A stretch of DNA of 64,000 bases, taken from the NCBI GenBank assembly GCA_030490835.1, contig CM059975.1:49219174-49283173 (forward strand), read 5' to 3'. This stretch comes from Annona cherimola. Lineage: Eukaryota; Streptophyta; Magnoliopsida; Magnoliales; Annonaceae. The notes under the pieces are model-generated. The model was not told where the DNA came from and did no database searches. It saw nothing but the letters and a program-made list of their open reading frames with translations. This document shows, piece after piece, positions 56,433 to 64,000 of this stretch. Made by a program: the position numbers and the translations under genes. How positions within the stretch are numbered: position 1 is the first letter of the stretch; every line of letters starts with the position of its first letter.

Positions 56433-57364
56433 GAAAATGGGGATTTAAAGAGTTACGTGGAGAAAATTATCAAGAAAAATCCCAATGAATATATACAAGA
56501 TGAACATGGGATGTACAGATATAAGGGTCGCCTGTGTATACCAAATCAAGAAGAAATTAAGGAATAGATATTGAAACAAACACATTTCTCTCCATTTTCG
56601 ATGTATCCAGGTAGCACCAAGATGTATCAAGGCATCAAAGAATGTATTAGTGGAATAAAATGAAGAGAGAAATTACTGAATATGTGGCTAAGTGCCTAAT
56701 ATGCGAAAAGGTTAAGGCTGATCACCAAAGGACCCCTGGAAAGTTACAGTCGCTAGAAGTTCCAGAATGGAAATGGGATGATATTACTATGGATTTTATT
56801 GAAGGGTTACCAAGAACCCAAAATGGAAATGATGCTATATGGGTAATAGTTGATAGATTATCAAAGGTAGCTCATTTCCTAGCCATCAAGAAAAATTTTA
56901 CTGCTAAGCGACTGGCTAAAATTTATTATAAAGAGATAGTGAGACTACATGGAGTACCTAAGTCAATAGTTTCCGATCGAGATTCTAATTTTACGTCTCG
57001 ATTTTGGAAAAGCTTATATCAAACCTTATGTACACAGCTGAAATTCAGTATAACATTTCATCCTCAAACTGATGGGCAGTCAGAAAGGGTAAATCAAATA
57101 GTTGAGGATATGCTAAGGATGTGCACAGTAGAATTTGGGGGATCATGGGATGAATATTTGGCTATGGCAGAATTTGCTTATAACAACAGTTATCAAGCAA
57201 GTATTCAAATGGCCCCATTTGAAGTTTTATATGGACAGAAATGCAGAACTCCTCTAAACTGAGATAAAGTGGGAGAAAGAAAGTTAACTCCAGACCTCTC
57301 AAAAAGAATGGCAGAAAAATCCAAGTGATTCGCCAGTGTATACTCACAGCCCAGCGCAGACAAA
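56433..57364 (+). pseudogene. Chromovirus integrase, catalytic core largely intact
   Basis: Directly after the RNase H stop the frame continues (YVEKIIKKNPNEY, GRLCIPNQEEIKE) into the HHCC zinc finger (PGSTKMYQGIKE ... AKCLICEKVKADH). A frameshift near 56655 separates the His and Cys halves. The ORF 56660-57262 carries the core with Asp 45 (MDFIEGLP), Asp 106 (VSDRDSNF) and Glu 142 (GQSERVNQ). That is 35 residues between the second Asp and the Glu, the retroviral D,D(35)E spacing. A stop at 57260 and a further frame change near 57360 lead into the C-terminal part. Confidence 0.92.
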
Positions 57365-57827
57365 AGAGTTACACTGATTGCAAAAGAAGGGATTTAAATA
57401 TCCAAGTTGGGATCACGTATTTGTCAAAGTAACTCCATTCAAAGGAGTCACCTGGTTTGGAAAGAGAGGAAAACTAAACCCAAGATATGTCGGGCCCTTT
57501 GAAGTTTTGGAAAAGATAGGCAATCTAGCCTATAGAATAGCCCTGCCACCAGCTCTAAGTGCCATCCACAATGTTTTTCACATCTCCATGCTAAGAAAAT
57601 ATGTTTTCGATCCTACCCATGTGTTGATAGCAGAAAATTTGTCAATCCAAGAACACTTGAACTATGAGGAAAAGCCGATTAAAATATTGGATTTCAAGGT
57701 CAAGAAGCTTCGGAACAGAGAGATCGAGTATGTAAATGTACAATGGAATCGATATTCAGAGTTCAAAACAACTTGGGAGTTACGAGAAGAGGTCAAAAGG
57801 AAATATCCTCAATTGTTCAAGGAATGA
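57365..57827 (+). pseudogene. Chromovirus integrase C-terminus with GPY/F module and chromodomain
   Basis: The frame 57378-57827 shows the GPY/F module (RYVGPFEVLEKIGNLAYRI), then HNVFHISMLRKY. A chromodomain follows at about residues 98-145 (KILDFKVKKLRNREIEYVNV followed by WNRYSEFKTTWELREEV), ending YPQLFKE and TGA. The chromodomain in such elements directs integration to heterochromatin. Its usual aromatic positions are partly visible (Tyr, Trp, Trp). This C-terminal part is open and could be the best conserved coding piece of the element. Confidence 0.9.
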
Positions 57828-57851
57828 TAAGTTTCAGGACGAAACCTATTA

Positions 57852-57865
57852 TAAGGAGGAGAGGA
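57852..57865 (+). promoter_or_regulatory. Polypurine tract before LTR3
   Basis: AAGGAGGAGAGGA follows the GTTTCAGGACGAAAC inverted repeat and immediately precedes TGTGAAACCC at 57867. Confidence 0.82.
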
Positions 57866-57866
57866 T

Positions 57867-60433
57867 TGTGAAACCCAGCTTTCTCAGGCAATATACGCAT
57901 TGTAAACCCTAGATTTTTGTAATAATTTTTATGACGAATAAAAATTCATGAATTATATTTATGGATATGTGTATTGGAGATTAAAATAATGCAATTAAGA
58001 ATTTAACCCACGTGAATAGTACACATGAATAGTGCACATGAATAGTAACTGGAGATTAAGACACGTGATTAAGAGTTAATCACTTGGATTAACCTAATCA
58101 CAAAAAGACAAAAAGGAGATTTAATCACTACAGGACGAAATAGCAATTCATTTTTATATTTTAATACAATTTTGGATTTTAGTGAAAAATTAAAGAAAAA
58201 TTCATAATTTGTAATACGGGCGTCGGATTTAGATGAAATTTTTTATGGATGGATAAAAATCCATGATGGACATAATGAATGGTTTAAGATGTAATGAAAA
58301 TCAAAAATTAAGGGTCAAGATGAAATGTCAAATGGAGATTAAAAAGTAGCTTAACTTTTCATTAATTCTACTTTTGACTTTTTATTAAAATTAAATAATT
58401 AAAAAATTAAAAAATTAAATGAAAAGAAGCAATGGCAGGGGCGTGGGCAGGGGTGGTTGGGATCCTTGACCAAAATCAATGGTCCACATTCATCATCATC
58501 ATAAATCAAGGGCTAGGATTTAATTAGCTTAAATTAATTAATTTTAAAAATTAAAAATAATAAATAAAAATAGAGCTGCCATAGGGGGGCTGAGGTGCTG
58601 TAGGGTGGGCTGTACATGGCTCAAAGAACCTTTTGAAAATTAAAAAAAACACATTTACAATTTAATACCTTGAGCAAGGGGGTAAATTATAATTTCTTGA
58701 AAAATCAAACCCTATAAATAGGGGCAGGGGTGGACGTCCAAATGCACATTCATCCCAGCTCCACTTGAGCAATTCCAAGCTCCCAAAACCCCCACACGTC
58801 CAAGGAAAGAAGAGGAGAAAGTTAGAGAGAGAAAGTGTGAGAAAAAGAGGGATATCTCCACTTCGGGTAAGTGAATTCTATCCAAATTTCTTTTGGATGT
58901 TAAGTAGGGTAAAACCATGCTTAAATAATGCCTAATAATAAGAAAATAAATATATTTATAATGCTTAATTAGAATTATGCCAAAACATCAAAAATTTAGA
59001 GCAAAGATAGAGCATTCCCGAAGATAGCATATGATATGTGTAAATAATGTTCCAAATTTGATAAATGATGATTTGGGATGAATGATTATGATAAATATGA
59101 TGTTGGAATGATGATATATTAATCTCATGATTTTCGAAATTAAGGATTATGCTTAAGTGAAATTATGTTGATTTTTAGTATATGGAGAAAATGATTTATT
59201 TAGCCAAGTTAATTATGGAAAATTCAAAATTCATGAATTTTTCCATGATATACTAAACATAAGCTATTTCATGGTATTTTTTATTTTTGAAAAAATGTCA
59301 ATTTTTGGAACCCATGAACAATAACCAACATGCTGTGAACAGTAACCTCGGAGGAATAGTAATCTGCTACAATAATTGCTACAGTAACCATGAACAGTAA
59401 ACATCGTGATTTTGGAGAAAATTTGAGATTAATATTTAAATATAAGGATGGAATTTTTGAAGAACCTATGGATAAAAAAAATATCCGTATAAAGAAATAA
59501 TGCCTAAATATTATAAAGCATGCATGGGAAGAAGCTTGAATAGAAGAAATGAAATATCCTTTTTCCTTGAATAGGAAAAGAAAAAGAAAAAGTCGAGGAC
59601 ACCAACTGAGGAGGTAAGCAAGTTATATATTTTGCAAATTATTTCCAAAATGCTTGAAATTGTTTATGAATTGCTTTATGAAATTTATTTAAGGATGGCC
59701 ATACCTATAACTGCTTTACATGAACTGAAGTACGTTTGTTAAATTATTTATTAAATATTTTTTATGAAATTGTTTATGATTTGCAAATATCATGTCGGCA
59801 TGTGCATGTAAATGAGCATGTGCACGAGGAATAGGCCATAGTTGAGGTAGTAAGCGGACCAGATGTCCCCCTCGCTGTTGCCAAGTCGCTTATATAGGCC
59901 CAGGCAGGCGGCGACTTCCCTGAGATGGGAGCATGTATGGGATGGGCGCCTAGCTAGCGTCGCATCTAAAGGAATGTCATGTATGCTATGAATGCATTGC
60001 ATTTGCATTTTATGAAATGCATAAAAAAGATTGAAAATTTATGTATGGCTTGCTTACTGAGTATTATTACTCACCCATGTTTTTTCAACTACAGACAGGA
60101 AATGATGATGAAGGCAGCATGAAAAATAATATGTAGTTTTTGATATAAATGTGGTATATGTAAACTTTTATGTAAAGACAATAATGAAAATTTTGAGATG
60201 AGAAAGAATATCTTTTCAATGATGATGTTTGTGAACAAGACTATAGTTATAGCTATGATATGTGAAATACGTTCCAAGTTGAACAAGTGGTGACAACTTT
60301 CCATGTATTGATGTTATATATATAAATAAAAAAAATCTTGTTGTGTGATCAGGGCAACAATCCTGAGTCACGTTTACCAATCAAAAACGGTCCCAGAGTA
60401 AGGCTTCTAGGCACCCTGGTTCGGGGCGCCACA
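57867..60433 (+). repeat. LTR3, full 3' LTR of the three-LTR chromovirus
   Basis: 2567 bp from TGTGAAACCCAGC to GGTTCGGGGCGCCACA. Landmarks: TATA-like CCTATAAATAGG at 58711; a repeated GAACAGTAA cluster (59322-59405); the AAGTCGC ... GCGACTT island (59883-59916); TTACTGAGTATTATTACTCA at 60052-60072; and the U5 block from 60346. The right target copy TCTAT follows. Confidence 0.92.
58711..58722 (+). promoter_or_regulatory. TATA-like box of LTR3
   Basis: CCTATAAATAGG in U3, about 845 bp from the LTR start, followed by purine-rich leader sequence. Confidence 0.5.
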
Positions 60434-60438
60434 TCTAT

Positions 60439-62320
60439 ATTGGCCATGATAAAGTAACATGTAATGCAACAAATGTTGAGTCATTTTCATACTAATTTTG
60501 AGTGATAATTAGATGAGAATTTGAGTGATTGAGATGATTTGAATCATTTACTGATGGATTTAGCTTCATTTAACACAAACCACTCACGATTGATTGATTC
60601 ATGCAAAGTTAGGTAAACTAGAGCAAAACATGCATTGAAAAGGAGGCAAAATAATGCTCAAAACAAATCGAGGTATGTCGAGCGTCGAATTTGCAAACCT
60701 ACGCATTGAATTGCCTAGTCCAGAGCCCAACATGGCCTTTGGTCCTTAGTTGCACAGAAATCAATGCACTACAAACTGTGTGGGCAAGTATCTATGCAGA
60801 CTCTATATAAACACCCTATGTGAACATCCTAAGGCATCTTAGAACATTCTTGGAGCTAGCGTTGAGGTTTAGCAAAGAGTTCGAGATGAGAAGCAAGGCA
60901 GCGAGTTGCTTGGAGTGTTGAAGACACCATTAAATGAGATTATTAAGGCAACCTGGAGAAGAAGACGAGGAGCATTCGTCCCATCATAATGATTAGGGGA
61001 GTCACCTATCTTTTCCTTTTTCTTTTCTTTTATTTTTAGTTGTTTAACATTTCCATTTGCATATCATATTTGCATTCCCATGTCATTGTCATTTGGATTT
61101 TTCCTAGTTTTTATGCATTAAGGATAAGACACTTCTCAAGTTTGGGGGGTATTTTGTCCTGTATTGTTCTCAAGCATTTATATCATGTTTTAAGTTGTAT
61201 TGCATTTAAAATCTCGCCTGTAATAATTGATTAGTTGCAATCTATCTTGATGAATACTTGAAGTGTTTAAGAAAAATTTAAATTGAACCTAATTCATGAA
61301 GATTGAAATTTTTTCCATGATTATGCGTTGATCGAGCTTTAATTTATTAATTTTTTAAAGTATTCAAGTGATATTTGAATGATTTGATTGATCAAGTAGT
61401 TGAATTATAGTTCATGTTTATGCTATCATGTTCAAATGAGATGATTAAGGTAATTTTTTGTGTAAGATGAGTACTTGTGCCTATTTGTGCTTGAATATCA
61501 TATCTTTCTATAATCCTTGTTCCCCCATGTTTGAACCTATATATGTGTTTATTTTCAACCATATGCTTTAAAGTAAATACATTATCTCGTTGATTGTAAT
61601 TCATCTTTTTGCTTCAAACTTAGGTTGGATAACATGTGTACATAGTATATCAGTATATATAGATTATACCTAATAAAATTTTGCATAATTGATGAAGAGA
61701 GTGGCTAAACCAAGCTGAGTAACCAGGACTTGAAATTTACAAATGTCAAGGCTTGAGTAAAAAAGCAAGAAAAAGCCACAGTAATAGAGTTTCATAGAAA
61801 ATTTTCCCCAGATATCCTAAAATATGGTGAAGGGACCTAAAAAGAAGAAAAAGAAAAAATACTGTAGAATCCTGAAATATGGTGAAGAGAGGAAAGCAAT
61901 AAATTTTAGGGAACCAATTGTGCAATTTTGCTAAGTCTAGGCTAAGTAAATTAGATGGATAAAATGCTATGTTTTCTTGAGACAATAGATTTACTTTTAG
62001 CTTATTTATCTACATATTACACCTGTCTTAGAAAGACTTTTTGATCAGGAGAATGATTAGTAAAGTGAAACTTAACTTTTGACTATTTGTTGATCACATT
62101 TGCACATAGCTTAACTTTTAGATTAGAAATGAATAACTTGGATTAATTTTAACAAGTTCTCCATGAGTTATTTCAATTTATTGTTATTTTTTTGCATTGG
62201 TAAGAAAAGAGATATGATTGTATTGGTAATGATTAGAAATAGGCTTGATTTTACAAGTGCTAGTTGCATTTGTGATCCATGTGTCGATTGAAGACTAGCA
62301 ACGTTTTAAGTTCTGAAGAG
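60439..62320 (+). repeat. Athila/Tat-like 3' internal or LTR remnant, non-coding
   Basis: No gene is visible. A CTCAAGTTTGGGGGGTATTT phrase near 61136 is like the G-rich tracts found near the 3' end of Athila/Tat internal regions, and a TCTATATAAACACC box lies near 60800. It leads without a gap into the LTR start at 62321, so it is plausibly the internal 3' end of that element. Most of 61200-62300 carries nothing I can name. Confidence 0.4.
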
Positions 62321-63093
62321 TGATAACTCTATAAAAATAGAGTTATCAAAGCTCATTTTGAATCCGTTTTGAATGCTAGTTTGAGAGAAACATGTAAGTT
62401 TACGTAGATTTTGCATTAGTTTTTCATCATATATGCATTTCATTCATCGTGTGTATATTTCATACAGTTTTAGTTGAATTCAATATAAATCATATTATTT
62501 TAGGTTATTTGTAATTGGATCATTTAAGATAGCATTTACTTATTTTATCTTTTTATTGTAGGAAAAGTAGTGCAATTCCCATACAATTTCAATGCAAAAA
62601 AATGATAGAATGAAAGAAGAAGTTTGTCTCATGCAAAATGTAAGTTTTCAAGGCAAAGAAGTTGGCACCCCAGCCTCAACCACCACCAGACAGAAAATTC
62701 TAGAAACAGGCAACATCTAGACAGTTCTAGAAAGTTGGCACCACAACTCCAGACCCACCCATGTGAAAAAACCACATGTGTTGAGCTCCATTTGCAAGGG
62801 TGTATAAATTGATATTTTAGGGTTTGAAAAGCATAACTGAAGGAGCCATGAAGTGGAGCAAAGAAGAAGAGAAAAGAAGGGATTTCAAGGAAAGAGAAGG
62901 AGATCAACTTGGAGGAGGGATCCAACTAAGTTTCAGCTTCTGTTTCTCTTTATTTTCTTATTATTATCATTCTCTTCTCTAATGATGTATTCGAACACAA
63001 TTTTGATAGGAGTCTTAGTTATGTTCATGGGCTGAAATTTGTAATGTTATGTTGTGATGATCTTATACTCCTAAACTATGCTTGATTGATTTC
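62321..63093 (+). mobile_element. Athila-type LTR, 5' part, cut by a chromovirus LTR
   Basis: It starts TGATAACTCTATAAAAATAG with a perfect 12-bp hairpin. It then follows the Athila LTR plan (TATTGTAGGAAAAGTAGTGC in place of TTTGCAGGAAGGA, repeated GTTGGCACC words). It is interrupted at 63094 by a chromovirus LTR. It is a more distant relative of the LTRs at 26657 and 29181. Confidence 0.7.
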
Positions 63094-64000
63094 TGTGGCG
63101 CCCCAACCCGAGCGTCACAATACGAGCCTTACTTTGGGATTGTTTATTGATTGGTAAATGTGAGTAGGATTATTGCCCTGTCACACGGCAAGTTCTTAAC
63201 ACATACATGTATTAGTAATTCAGTTCATAGGAATTTATCACATGACACTTAGTCATTTATTCATCAAATTGTCCAACTAGGCCATCATCAAGCCCTGATA
63301 TACACATTTTACATTTATTTCATACACATCATTTCCATCATAAAACTTAAAACTTTATAACATTCATATCATGTTATGATATACATACACCATCTATCAT
63401 CATTTTTTTTTACAATTTGACATATTCGACTCCATATCACACATCAACAGTGTATAATCCCATATAAATACAACAATTTTGCAAACATTCATTCCATAAT
63501 ACATCTCCCATCATATAGATGCATACAAAGGAATACAAGAATGAAATTTCTTCATTTAAACTTGTGCTTCTCCTCTGTAGCCATCCTTGCACCGGTCTTA
63601 GGGTTTAAAAAATAAATCGTGAATATTAACTCAGTAAGCAAGCTGCATAGTTTTCAGGCAACAATTTTCAGGCAAAGTTTTCCATGTATAATCATTTTTG
63701 AATAACCAACATCATACCCAACATGGGTATATCATGAAAAATACAAATGAATTTTTATCAACATAATATGAACATCATATGCTCGTACCCTAGCTAGGCA
63801 ACCATCCCATCATCCTGCTCCCATCTCAAGGAGGGTGTCGCCGGCTTGTCGCCTATTTTAGCGACTTGTTCACACTAGAGAGGGATAATCGATCCGCTTA
63901 CACCTCTAAGGTGGACCTAGTACCTTGTGCACCATGAACATACATGCTAGCATGATTTTCATGAATAACCATATAAATCATGATTTCTCAACATCATTTA
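63094..64000 (-). mobile_element. Chromovirus LTR, 3' part (runs off window)
   Basis: The plus-strand start TGTGGCGCCCCAACCCGAGC is the reverse of the LTR end. The U5 block, the TAACTCAGTAAGCAAGC block (63629) and a GTCGCCGGC ... AGCGACTTG island (63836-63868) follow. The remainder lies beyond 64000. Confidence 0.82.

Larger units (their letters stand above)
52731..60433 (+). mobile_element. Chromovirus with three LTRs, gag and pol in separate intervals
   Basis: The order is LTR1 (52731-53092, truncated), gag, polypurine tract, LTR2 (54319-55318, truncated), RT-RNase H-integrase-chromodomain, polypurine tract, LTR3 (57867-60433, full). The outer flanks share the 5-bp duplication TCTAT (52726-52730 and 60434-60438), so this is a single insertion. 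The protein set ending in a chromodomain places it in the Tekay/Del group of Ty3/Gypsy. It lacks the primer site, protease and the N-terminal half of RT, and cannot move. Confidence 0.9.

Noticed and set aside
52731..60433. Possibility of an endogenous pararetrovirus
   Set aside because: LTRs, target duplication, integrase and chromodomain are all present and no coat or movement protein is seen, so it is a Ty3/Gypsy retrotransposon.
1..64000. A novel defence, metabolic or other multi-gene system
   Set aside because: I looked for clusters of non-transposon frames on both strands and found none; every frame with recognisable motifs belongs to a retrotransposon.

Overview
The window reads as repeat-rich nuclear DNA of a flowering plant. 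Almost everything that can be recognised is LTR-retrotransposon sequence of plant lineages: Athila-type Ty3/Gypsy, chromodomain (Tekay/Del-type) Ty3/Gypsy with very long LTRs, SIRE/Maximus-type Copia LTRs and a second, short-LTR Copia. The DNA is AT-rich. I see no host gene, tRNA, rRNA, CRISPR array or bacterial-type operon. No open frame encodes an intact element protein. The species cannot be named from this sequence.

Region 1 (1-28289). A minus-strand Athila-like element holds the frame. Its 5' LTR is at 26657-28289, its tRNA-Asp-type primer site at 26631-26650, and its gag at 25495-26493. The element resumes at 8397 and runs down through protease, reverse transcriptase, RNase H and integrase to a pol stop near 3985, then a spacer and a decayed env-position reading frame (1993-2976). 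It is hit by (a) a palindromic Mutator-like MITE in integrase (4798-5132, 10-bp target duplication), (b) a chromovirus LTR at 1-1798 that cuts off its 3' end, and (c) a plus-strand Athila-type LTR in gag. That LTR is itself split by a 16-kb chromovirus concatemer (8460-24470) made of four LTRs and three roughly 0.85-kb non-coding internal domains, bounded by one 5-bp duplication (GTTAG). The concatemer's leftmost LTR carries a SIRE solo LTR (10945-12818, duplication GTTTC). The insertions are therefore nested four deep.

Region 2 (28290-36480) is LTR debris: unclassified LTR-like DNA, an Athila solo LTR with duplication CCCAT (29181-30796), a SIRE LTR broken by a chromovirus LTR, and AT-rich DNA carrying a 212-bp direct repeat.

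Region 3 (36481-44579) is a heavily decayed minus-strand Copia element. It is flanked on both sides by inverted RNase H/LTR pieces, followed by an unassigned stretch, a partial SIRE LTR and a 226-bp LINE or SINE tail with a 12-bp duplication.

Region 4 (44580-64000) starts with an Athila/Tat-like LTR split by a 4.7-kb chromovirus solo LTR (45718-50439). After it comes a plus-strand chromovirus with three LTRs (52731-60433, duplication TCTAT) in which gag and pol lie in different inter-LTR intervals. The end is Athila-like 3' sequence and an LTR interrupted by another chromovirus LTR that runs off the window.

No new cellular system is visible. What deserves attention is the structure: two multi-LTR elements, each inside one clean target-site duplication; mosaic sharing of variants among the four LTRs of the larger one; compensatory changes in a hairpin at the start of the Athila LTRs; and premature stops in the Athila pol that mostly look like C-to-T decay.
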